NCBI GenBank assembly: GCA_038204465.1
Contig: JBBRCX010000091.1
Coordinates: 1 to 18,535 of the forward strand
Origin: JBBRCX01 sp038204465
Lineage (GTDB): Bacteria > Planctomycetota > Phycisphaerae > Tepidisphaerales > Tepidisphaeraceae
DNA length: 18,535 bases
Direction of reading: 5' to 3'
Each line of letters starts with the position of its first letter. Positions within the stretch are counted from its first letter, which is position 1. Below are positions 1 to 5,490 of this stretch, piece after piece. A model generated the notes under the pieces. It did no database searches. It was given only the letters and a program-made list of their open reading frames with translations, and had not been told where the DNA came from. The position numbers and the translations under genes are program-made.

Positions 1-128
1 GCGCCACAAACCTCACTGCGGGCCCGAACGGCCCCAGCCGAGAACACCGATTCGGCGCGGCCCGACGGTTTCACCGATTCATTTGTCAAAGAGCGTTCCG
101 ACACGGCCCCAGCCGTTGCGCCGAGGCA
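1..128 (-). other. Predicted rRNA leader, incomplete at window edge
   Basis: This non-coding stretch would be the transcribed leader from the promoter at 135-162. It holds boxA and a 13-base direct repeat (plus-strand ACGGCCCCAGCCG at 28-40 and 103-115) enclosing a second repeat pair (CACCGATTC at 45-53 and 72-80). I see no mature rRNA sequence inside the window, so the identity of the downstream RNA is inferred only from the promoter and boxA. Confidence 0.5.
83..94 (-). promoter_or_regulatory. boxA-like antitermination element of an rRNA leader
   Basis: The minus strand reads GCTCTTTGACAA here, about 34 bases after the predicted start of the promoter at 135-162. This closely resembles the boxA of bacterial rRNA leaders (E. 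coli GCTCTTTAACA), the NusB/NusE binding site that makes rRNA transcription resistant to termination. Position, sequence and promoter strength together suggest that an rRNA gene (16S, or an unlinked 23S) begins just beyond the left edge. A boxA in another kind of operon cannot be excluded. Confidence 0.65.
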
Positions 129-134
129 TGATTC

Positions 135-162
135 ATTATACCTTCTTTCTTCATGGAGTCAA
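135..162 (-). promoter_or_regulatory. Strong sigma70 promoter reading left, rRNA-operon type
   Basis: On the minus strand a -35 box TTGACT (complement of 157-162) is separated by 16 bases from a perfect -10 box TATAAT (complement of 135-140). This is the best promoter match in the window. The start point would be near 128, and the transcript runs leftward out of the window through a boxA-like element at 83-94. No open reading frame follows it, which fits a stable-RNA promoter. It is divergent from the phosphomannomutase gene that starts at 250. Confidence 0.75.
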
Positions 163-249
163 CCCTTCCAGGGCACAATCCCCTTCGTTGCCACCTCGCG
201 CGGGCACCGATAGACTACCACGCCCATTTGTCCCGAAACGAGCGATTCC

Positions 250-1641
250 ATGATTGAGAAGATCTTCAAGGCCTACGACGTGCGCGCCACCTACCCCAAC
301 CCGCTCAACGAAGAGGCGGCGTGGAAGGTGGGGCACGCCACCGGACAGTTTCTCAAGCGCAGCCGCCAGGCCGCGACGTCCGAGCAGCGGGTGAAGCTCG
401 AGGACACGGTGGTCGTCGGCCGCGACATGCGCCCCAGTTCCCCCGAACTCGCCCGGGCGCTGATGGATGGCCTTCGCTCGACCGGAATGAACGTGATCGA
501 TCTCGGCATGATCGACACCTCCATGATCTACTTCGCCATCAACCACCTCGACACCGTCGGCGGCATTCAAACGACCGCGTCGCACAATCCGATTCAATAC
601 AACGGCTTCAAGATCAGCGGGCCCAAGGCCAAGCCCATCGGCGCCGCCAGCGGGCTCGACGACATTAAGAGGATTGCGACCACGCTTCGTGTCGGCCAGA
701 CAGGCCTCAACGGCTCATACCAGGAGCGCGACCTCTGGCCGGCCTACAAGCAGCACGTCCACAAGTTCCTCAACCTCGAGCGCAAGCTGCGGGTCGCCAT
801 CGACGCCAGCAACGGCATGGCCGGCAAGATGGTTCCGATCATCTTCGGCGACGTGCAGGACCTGGAGATCATCCCGATCCTTTTCGAAATCACCGGAAGC
901 TTCGTGCACGAGCCCAACCCGCTCGTGGAATCAAACCTCGAGATGCTCAAGCGCGAGATGGCCAGGACCCGGCCGGACCTTGGCGTTTGCTTTGACGGCG
1001 ACGCCGACCGCTGCATCTTTTTGGACGAGAACGCCAAGACCATCGGCGCCGATCTCATTACCGCCCTGTTGGCCCGCGACTTCCTCAAAATGCCCGAGAA
1101 CAAGGGCTCGACGATCGTGTATGACCTGCGCTCGAGTCACGTCGTGCCCGACGAGGTGATTTCCGCCGGCGGGGTGCCGCGGCGCGATCGCGTCGGGCAT
1201 GCCTATCTGAAGAAGACGCTGGCCGATACCAGGGCCGTCTTCGGCGGCGAGCTGTCCGGCCACTTCTACTTCCGCGATAACTTTTATGCCGACTCCGGCG
1301 CCATCGCTTTCGCGCGGGTCATGTCGGTGCTCTCGGCACAGCCCGGGCCCATGAGCAAGCTCATCGAGCCCCTGCATCGCTACAGCCAGAGCGGGGAAAT
1401 CAACTTCCAGGTGGAGGACAAGGACGCGAAGATCCGCGAGCTTGCCGACACCTATAAGAAGGGGCAGATCGACTACCTCGACGGCATCACGGTCGACTTC
1501 AAGGATTGGTGGTTCAACGTCCGCAAGAGCAATACGGAGCCGTTGCTGCGGCTCAACCTTGAAACCCAGACGCCCGCACTGTTGCAGGAAAAGCTCTCGG
1601 AGCTGAAGCGGCTGCTGGGCGAGCCCGCCGAAGGGCACTGA
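250..1641 (+). CDS. manB: Phosphomannomutase/phosphoglucomutase
   Basis: This cytoplasmic alpha-D-phosphohexomutase interconverts mannose-6-P and mannose-1-P, and probably also the glucose phosphates, supplying GDP-mannose and UDP-glucose synthesis. It has 463 residues, the length of Pseudomonas AlgC. The phosphoserine loop TASHNP is at 109-114 (catalytic Ser111), the Mg-binding loop DGDADR at 249-254, the sugar-specificity loop GGELSGH at 332-338, and the C-terminal phosphate-binding loop RKSNTEP at 425-431. All four catalytic elements are intact. The ATG at 250 is kept because the family's N-terminal IFKAYDVR motif begins at residue 5; there is no clear Shine-Dalgarno sequence. The gene stands alone, divergent from the predicted rRNA promoter. 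Family membership is firm; the preference for mannose or glucose is not decidable from sequence (manB, algC and pgm are all used for this family). Confidence 0.93.
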   Translation: MIEKIFKAYDVRATYPNPLNEEAAWKVGHATGQFLKRSRQAATSEQRVKLEDTVVVGRDMRPSSPELARALMDGLRSTGMNVIDLGMIDTSMIYFAINHLDTVGGIQTTASHNPIQYNGFKISGPKAKPIGAASGLDDIKRIATTLRVGQTGLNGSYQERDLWPAYKQHVHKFLNLERKLRVAIDASNGMAGKMVPIIFGDVQDLEIIPILFEITGSFVHEPNPLVESNLEMLKREMARTRPDLGVCFDGDADRCIFLDENAKTIGADLITALLARDFLKMPENKGSTIVYDLRSSHVVPDEVISAGGVPRRDRVGHAYLKKTLADTRAVFGGELSGHFYFRDNFYADSGAIAFARVMSVLSAQPGPMSKLIEPLHRYSQSGEINFQVEDKDAKIRELADTYKKGQIDYLDGITVDFKDWWFNVRKSNTEPLLRLNLETQTPALLQEKLSELKRLLGEPAEGH

Positions 1642-1730
1642 AACATTCCTGAGAGGGAGCCTCGGCCTTGCCGCGTTCCGCGGACCTCCGCGCACCTTCC
1701 GATTCTCCACTCAAGGCTCAAAAGTCAGCG

Positions 1731-1762
1731 CATAAAAGAAGCCGTCCCGGGCAAGGACGGCT
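1731..1762 (-). terminator. Intrinsic terminator on the minus strand
   Basis: Read on the minus strand, AGCCGTCC (complement of 1755-1762) and GGACGGCT (complement of 1740-1747) form a perfect 8-bp GC-rich stem with a 7-base loop, followed directly by the U-rich tail TCTTTTATG. The plus strand lacks a T-run after the stem, so it terminates leftward transcripts only. The only candidate feeding it is the doubtful ORF at 1872-1979 or an unannotated RNA. Confidence 0.6.
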
Positions 1763-1871
1763 CGAATGGGGCTGTTGAAGAGTTCTTTGGGTTGTGGGAG
1801 GAAAGAACCCTTCACATCGGGGGGAAGAATGGCTTTTCAAAGTGTCCGCATCCTTCGGCTCTCTCGTATTC

Positions 1872-1979
1872 CTACGTCGAGTCGACAACGCGGACGAGAT
1901 ACTTCATAACAACGCCGGTGCCAGAAGGCGCATCCCACGTTCGCTCGCCGACCCGAACTTCTGTTAGCATCTCATTCAT
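1872..1979 (-). CDS. Possible 35-aa small ORF, unknown
   Basis: A minus-strand ATG at 1979 opens 35 codons ending in TAG. The predicted peptide alternates charged and hydrophobic residues, with a C-terminal MKYLVRVVDST. It sits about 110 bases upstream of the minus-strand terminator, which is the main reason to list it. No Shine-Dalgarno or strong promoter is visible, and third-position GC is lower than in neighbouring genes, so it may be chance or the body of a small RNA. I do not recognise a family. Confidence 0.22.
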   Translation of the reverse strand: MNEMLTEVRVGERTWDAPSGTGVVMKYLVRVVDST

Positions 1980-2170
1980 AGACAGTTACGCCGGAATCCC
2001 AATTCTCTTGCCGGATCCTCCGGCAATCTTTCCACATATTTCGGCGGGTCATTCTGTCGCCCTTGTCGTACCCATGTCCGGCCAAAGTGAATTGACCGGA
2101 CTGAGCCTTATCGTCTTGTGGCTCCCGCTTTTAATTCCCCAACCGTCCCCTAGAATGCCGCCCTTCTCGC

Positions 2171-2175
2171 AGGAG
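2171..2175 (+). promoter_or_regulatory. Shine-Dalgarno deciding a GTG start
   Basis: AGGAG lies five bases before the GTG at 2181. It fixes GTG as the start of the downstream epimerase, whose Rossmann glycine motif begins at residue 7 from this codon. Confidence 0.8.
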
Positions 2176-2180
2176 CGCGC

Positions 2181-3092
2181 GTGCGAATTCTTGTAACCGG
2201 CGGCGCCGGATTCATCGGCTCCAACCTCGTGAAGCATCTCGCCGTAAAGGGTCACCAGGCGGTTGCCCTCGACGACTTCTCCTCTGCCAACTGGACCAAC
2301 CTCACGGACTTCCCCGGCGATGTTCTTACGGCTGACCTCGCCGGCGACCTCGCTTCGCTCTTCCGGGCCGAGCCCTTCGAGGTGATCTTCCACCAGGCTT
2401 CCATCACCGATACCACCGTAACCGACCAGTCCCGCATGATGCGGAACAACGTCGAGGGCTTCCGAAATCTGCTGGACCTGGCCCTCGGTTGGAAAAGCAG
2501 AGTGGTCTGGGCCAGCAGCTGTTCTATCTATGGGCAGGGCCGCGTCCCCATGAAGGAATCGCAGGCTTCCCAGCCGCTGAACGTTTATGCCTACTCCAAG
2601 ATGGTGATGGAACGCTTGGCCGAGCAATACGCGCCGCGCCTCGCCCATCCCATCGTCGGGCTGCGCTACTCCAACGTGTACGGTCCCGGCGAATCGCACA
2701 AGGGCAAGTTCGCCAGCATGATCCATCAGCTTGCGCTGCAAATGCGGGCCGGCAAGAGGCCGCGCATCTTCAAGGCCGGACAGCAGCGCCGCGATTTCGT
2801 CTATGTCGACGACGTCGTCAGCCTCAACCTTCAGGCGATGAACAGTAAACAACCCGGCGTCTTCAACGCCGGTTGCGGCCAGGCGTTTTCCTTCAACCAG
2901 GTAGTCGAAGAACTGAATCGCGCTTTCAAGACCGATCTGTCCCCGGAATATTTCGAGAACCCGTACTCCTTCACCCAGGATTGGACGCAGACGGACCTGA
3001 CCGAATCAAAGCGGGCGCTCGGCTACGTTCCCAGGTTTGACCTCCGAAAGGGAATCGACGCCTATCACGCCTCCGGCCGCCTCGGCACTTGA
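2181..3092 (+). CDS. hldD: ADP-L-glycero-D-manno-heptose 6-epimerase-like SDR enzyme
   Basis: This is an extended short-chain dehydrogenase of 303 residues (E. coli HldD has 310). The NAD(P) motif GGAGFIG is at 7-13. The catalytic residues fall exactly four positions before those of E. coli HldD: Ser112, Tyr136, Lys140 (NVYAYSK) and the second lysine Lys174 in ESHKGKFAS. Other HldD-like stretches are RYSNVYGPG at 162-170 and RRDFVYVDDV at 203-212. The family epimerises ADP-D-glycero-manno-heptose at C6 to make the heptose precursor of LPS core or S-layer glycans. The start is GTG with AGGAG five bases upstream. No other heptose genes (hldE, gmhA, gmhB) are next to it, so the exact substrate is inferred from these residues; another nucleotide-sugar epimerase is the alternative. 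Confidence 0.82.
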   Translation: MRILVTGGAGFIGSNLVKHLAVKGHQAVALDDFSSANWTNLTDFPGDVLTADLAGDLASLFRAEPFEVIFHQASITDTTVTDQSRMMRNNVEGFRNLLDLALGWKSRVVWASSCSIYGQGRVPMKESQASQPLNVYAYSKMVMERLAEQYAPRLAHPIVGLRYSNVYGPGESHKGKFASMIHQLALQMRAGKRPRIFKAGQQRRDFVYVDDVVSLNLQAMNSKQPGVFNAGCGQAFSFNQVVEELNRAFKTDLSPEYFENPYSFTQDWTQTDLTESKRALGYVPRFDLRKGIDAYHASGRLGT

Positions 3093-3253
3093 CCCTCGTC
3101 TTCGCCGCTCATTCTCCTCCCGTGAAATCGCCGCCTGCCGGCCCTGGCTGGAAAGCTGCCCGCATATCACCTGAACCAATGTCCAGCAGGTCTCCCATAT
3201 TTCCGGATCACAACTCGCGCTCCCTTCGCTAAGCTCAGTGACGAGGAGGTCCC

Positions 3254-3535
3254 ATGAAGCTGCACGCCGCGATCCTCGAAGGGCCCAACGGCCCGTTTGC
3301 CATCCTGCGGGCAAATCCCGAGCAGGGCGAGCTGCCCGTCGAAGAGGAAGACCGCCGCTCCATCGCGCGATGCTTCAAGGAGCGGCACAACAACATTCCC
3401 GTGGCCTTCCTCTCCAACGAGCCGTCCGGCCTGCGCCTGCTCGATCATCAGGACGTCACCGCCGACCTCGAGCGATGCCTCAAGCAACTCTCTTCCCCCG
3501 ACGTCACCTGGAAAGACTTCGACGCAGACGCGTAG
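3254..3535 (+). CDS. Small conserved-looking protein of unknown function
   Basis: A 93-residue acidic, soluble protein with no membrane segment, no signal peptide and no motif I recognise. The strong Shine-Dalgarno GAGGAGG at 3243-3249, four bases before the ATG, and high third-position GC argue that it is a real gene. The sequence has a short beta-like N-terminus (MKLHAAILEG), a charged central helix region (about 27-45) and a negatively charged C-terminus ending in WKDFDADA. It lies 161 bases after the epimerase and converges on the Fic gene. It could be a small regulatory or accessory protein; no function can be assigned. Confidence 0.72.
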   Translation: MKLHAAILEGPNGPFAILRANPEQGELPVEEEDRRSIARCFKERHNNIPVAFLSNEPSGLRLLDHQDVTADLERCLKQLSSPDVTWKDFDADA

Positions 3536-3598
3536 AGCCCCTCTTGCTCAGCGACCGAGGCCAGGCATCACGCGCGAGCAAGCGGGAAGAGAGACGGC

Positions 3599-4180
3599 CT
3601 ACGAGTAGCGCTGATGCAATGAGATAAGAGGGGTGTAGTTGTTTTCGTCGGCGGCATGAACTGCCGTCAGGTATTCAGCTCGAATCTCGCTCTCAGTGTC
3701 TGAGATGAGAACGTCGGGCCATATCGTATACCGATGTCCAATCTGGCGAAGGTAAATGTTCGCCAGCAGGCGCGCCCAGCGTCCGTTGCCGTTCCTGAAC
3801 GGGTGAATGGCAACCGCACGATGATGAAGCCGGGCCGATTGTTCAAGCTGCGGATATGTGTTGTTCTGCCGCCAGTAGTTCAGATCATCCAGCAAGGTCA
3901 TAAGGTCAGAACGGATTCGAAAGACCGGAGCCCCGAGATTCAATTCGCAATCGCGCACCGTCCCAGCCCAACTCCAAACCTTGCCAAACATTTGCTTGTG
4001 CAGGCGAAGGACCCAATTCAAATCGAATGGCGCGCGCCGCAGTGTGGGTCGTTGCGCCATGTACCTTAGATGGGCGTCGAGGACGTTCCTTACTTCGTAC
4101 TCGTCAATCTGCCGACGAGTCCTCAGCTTCGGAATTAACCCATCGGTATCAAACGGCGTCGTGCCGTCCGCTGGCATCAT
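3599..4180 (-). CDS. Fic-domain protein, mobile mystery protein B type
   Basis: A 193-residue Fic/DOC-fold protein, a family that transfers AMP or related groups to target proteins. The Fic motif is HPFRNGNGRWAR at 126-137 (catalytic His126, anion-binding GNGR 131-134). The usual acidic Mg ligand (D/E before GNGR) is Asn130. To my knowledge asparagine is also common in the mobile mystery protein B subfamily (TIGR02613). Other subfamily hallmarks are GLIP near residue 14, the FGKVWSWAGTVR segment at 65-76, and RAEYLTAVHAAD at 167-178. Its ATG overlaps the stop of the HTH gene by four bases (ATGA), so the two are translationally coupled. G+C is somewhat lower than in flanking genes, consistent with transfer. 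It is probably the effector of a two-gene toxin-antitoxin-like module, which is an inference. Confidence 0.85.
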   Translation of the reverse strand: MMPADGTTPFDTDGLIPKLRTRRQIDEYEVRNVLDAHLRYMAQRPTLRRAPFDLNWVLRLHKQMFGKVWSWAGTVRDCELNLGAPVFRIRSDLMTLLDDLNYWRQNNTYPQLEQSARLHHRAVAIHPFRNGNGRWARLLANIYLRQIGHRYTIWPDVLISDTESEIRAEYLTAVHAADENNYTPLISLHQRYS

Positions 4181-4581
4181 TCATCCCAAAGACGCCGATC
4201 GGGGCCGGCGAGCAATTGGGCAGTTGTGCTGGCGTTCATACTGACGACGACTTCCGATGAGACCGCTTGGGCCTCCAGTGCGGAGGTCCCCTGGACCATT
4301 GACACAAGTCGCCGCGCCTTAGCTTCAGCCTGCTCCTGTCGGAGCGCTGTCGGATCTGCGTCTAGTCTTATCTCACCAGATGGTTCGATTTCGATTCGAG
4401 CACCAAGAGCGCGCGCAAGTGCGACGATGGACTTCACGCGTCCGTCGCTCTCTTCCCCGGCTAAGATACGCTGCACAGTGCGCAGCCCAAGACCGGCCCG
4501 TTTCGCCAGTGCTGCGCACGACATGCCCAGCTCGCTTCGGAGGTCGTCGAGTTGCCGGAATAGCTCACGAATTTCATCCAT
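4177..4581 (-). CDS. HTH regulator, mobile mystery protein A type
   Basis: A 134-residue protein. The N-terminal half carries an XRE/Cro-type helix-turn-helix (about residues 10-55: SELGMSCAALAKRAGLGLRTVQRIL, then KSIVALARALGARIEI). The C-terminal half (about 75-134) resembles mobile mystery protein A (TIGR02612), with ARRLVSMVQGTSALEAQ and a terminal LLAGPDRRLWDE. The start is set at the ATG at 4581 because GGGAG lies five bases upstream. A longer frame starting at 4695 would cross the promoter and operator region. It is the first gene of a two-gene unit with the Fic protein and most likely represses it by binding the inverted repeat at 4606-4656. The role as antitoxin or autorepressor is inferred from gene order and the DNA-binding domain. 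Confidence 0.82.
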   Translation of the reverse strand: MDEIRELFRQLDDLRSELGMSCAALAKRAGLGLRTVQRILAGEESDGRVKSIVALARALGARIEIEPSGEIRLDADPTALRQEQAEAKARRLVSMVQGTSALEAQAVSSEVVVSMNASTTAQLLAGPDRRLWDE

Positions 4582-4605
4582 TGTCACTCCCGCTGCATGA
4601 AATGC

Positions 4606-4656
4606 TACGCCATAGATAGCATATCGACCAAACGAATTTGCGCTATAAATGGCGTA
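4606..4656 (-). promoter_or_regulatory. Inverted repeat in the HTH-Fic promoter, likely operator
   Basis: TACGCCATAGATAGC at 4606-4620 and GCTATAAATGGCGTA at 4642-4656 are inverted copies matching at 13 of 15 positions, with 21 bases between them (arm centres 36 bases apart). They lie 25-75 bases upstream of the HTH start codon, in the most AT-rich stretch of the region. This is the arrangement expected for an autoregulated HTH gene. Exact -35 and -10 boxes are not clear. Confidence 0.6.
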
Positions 4657-4761
4657 ATATTTTATGAATACCGAGCCCTCTCGTAAGTTGGGCAATTACT
4701 GAGGCTTCTGATGGGGTATGCCCGTCGGCAGGAACTTTTTCACCACAGCCATGACACGTCA

Positions 4762-4899
4762 CTACCGGCGGTCGACGACAACTGGGTCAAGGTATACGAC
4801 TTTCGGCTGAGGAATGAGGGATGCGACGAACACGAGGCCGAGTACGACCGCGATTGCGAGAACGATTTTCACCCAGTTTTTGCGTATGAAGCGATTCAA
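4762..4899 (-). CDS. Small single-span membrane protein, 45 aa, TTG start
   Basis: Forty-five codons from TTG at 4899 to TAG at 4762. The Shine-Dalgarno-like GAGAGGTG (complement of 4906-4913) lies six bases before the TTG. The peptide has a positive N-terminus (NRFIRKNWVK), one clear transmembrane helix at about 11-29 (IVLAIAVVLGLVFVASLI), then a short tail (PQPKVVYLDPVVVDRR). By the positive-inside rule the N-terminus should be cytoplasmic. Codon usage is GC3-rich like the surrounding genes. It ends 180 bases before the HTH start codon on the same strand. A further 18-codon ATG ORF (complement of 4696-4752) follows it but is too short to support. Function is unknown; small hydrophobic toxin-like or membrane-regulator roles are possible but unproven. 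Confidence 0.6.
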   Translation of the reverse strand: MNRFIRKNWVKIVLAIAVVLGLVFVASLIPQPKVVYLDPVVVDRR

Positions 4900-4960
4900 G
4901 TTCTACACCTCTCATGCACCGAGGGAACGGGCAGCGTGGCGATGGGTGCTCAGCTCTCAG

Positions 4961-4983
4961 GGTAGTGGGTCTGACCCACTACC
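4961..4983. repeat. Perfect 23-nt palindrome
   Basis: GGTAGTGGGTC at 4961-4971 and GACCCACTACC at 4973-4983 are exact inverted copies around a single T at 4972. There is no T-run on either side, so it is not a standard terminator. It lies about 60 bases upstream of the membrane micro-ORF and shares TGACCCA with the repeats at 5023 and 5371, so a protein-binding site or REP-like element is more likely. Confidence 0.7.
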
Positions 4984-5022
4984 GTCCAGTCGGAGCGATT
5001 TAGCACTCAAAATGAACCATCC

Positions 5023-5406
5023 ATGACCCAACGCGCCGATGCCCCCTGAGCGCCAGCACTACCCCCCCAGGCGCGCCGAAACTAAAACTGCTTATCGCGC
5101 AGCTCTCACGTCCCTCCCGCCGACTCCTTCTTCACTATGTCGCTCGATCCCTCCCGCGCCATCGTCGATCGATGCTCAACTGCGGTTGCTGGCGCCGTGA
5201 AATCGCTCTCGCGCGGCGAGGCGTTGCGAGAAGCCTGGAGTTTAGTCGGCGGGTTGGGTCAAGAGACGCCCGCCTTCGGGCTGGTGTGGAGGGAGCCCCT
5301 CCACGTTCGCATTTCAACTGGACAGCAACTTCAATCGAAGCGAGGCACCTGCAGATCAACGACAACCTGTATGACCCAACGCGCCCACGCCCCTCGCTCA
5401 CCAGCA
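5023..5406 (+). repeat. Imperfect 36-base direct repeat pair
   Basis: The units are 5023-5058 and 5371-5406. The first 15 bases, ATGACCCAACGCGCC, are identical; the next 21 match at 14 positions (29 of 36 overall). The units are 348 bases apart and flank the hairpin cluster at 5248-5304. Confidence 0.6.
5248..5304 (+). repeat. Cluster of competing hairpins
   Basis: GGCGGG (5248-5253) can pair with CCCGCC (5269-5274). Alternatively GCCCG (5268-5272) pairs with CGGGC (5277-5281); the two are mutually exclusive. A further perfect 8-bp stem, GTGGAGGG (5286-5293) with CCCTCCAC (5297-5304), has a 3-base loop. There is no U-tract. It could be a REP-like element or a structured leader about 190 bases ahead of nuoC. 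Confidence 0.45.
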
Positions 5407-5490
5407 TGACGCCATAAGCGCGCAAACCCCCCAGGAACTTGACGTCCCGCGCCACCGTCACAACAATCTCGGCCAGCCTCGAAAGGACCG

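Larger units (their letters stand above)
1642..2180. other. 539-base gap with hairpins and an orphan terminator
   Basis: There is no confident gene here. From left to right it holds an intrinsic terminator oriented to the minus strand (1731-1762), a long hairpin (1776-1814: 12 paired bases with one mismatch, enclosing a 13-base loop), a possible 35-codon minus-strand ORF (1872-1979), and a compact hairpin (TTGCCGGA at 2008-2015 and TCCGGCAA at 2019-2026, 3-base loop, followed by TCTTT). A TAGAAT at 2151-2156 could be a -10 box for the downstream epimerase, but it has no good -35 partner. Confidence 0.6.
4984..5490. other. 507-base gap with repeats and competing hairpins
   Basis: I see no convincing gene. 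The stretch carries an imperfect 36-base direct repeat (5023-5058 and 5371-5406), an inverted copy of its core (GTTGGGTCA at 5253-5261), and a cluster of hairpins at 5248-5304. Frames open across it on both strands lack ribosome binding sites and give arginine-rich, low-plausibility proteins. It may be the upstream region of nuoC or decayed repeat material. Confidence 0.6.

Noticed and set aside
2131..2156. TTTTAA/TAGAAT as a promoter for hldD
   Set aside because: The -35 box is poor and spacing is short; not enough to list as a promoter.
1792..2196. 134-codon plus-strand frame before hldD
   Set aside because: No ribosome binding site, overlaps the well-supported GTG start of hldD, and composition is not protein-like.
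3543..3582. CTTGCTC/GAGCAAG inverted repeat after the small unknown gene
   Set aside because: Seven bases with a 26-base loop and no T-run; too weak for a terminator call.
4582..4695. N-terminal extension of the HTH gene from an ATG at 4695
   Set aside because: It would translate through the AT-rich promoter and inverted repeat; the ATG at 4581 has a good Shine-Dalgarno.
4711..4965. Plus-strand 84-codon frame
   Set aside because: Antisense to the better-supported membrane micro-ORF and without a ribosome binding site.
5135..5461. Open frames on both strands in the gap before nuoC
   Set aside because: Arginine-rich translations running through hairpins and repeats, with no start signals or family resemblance.
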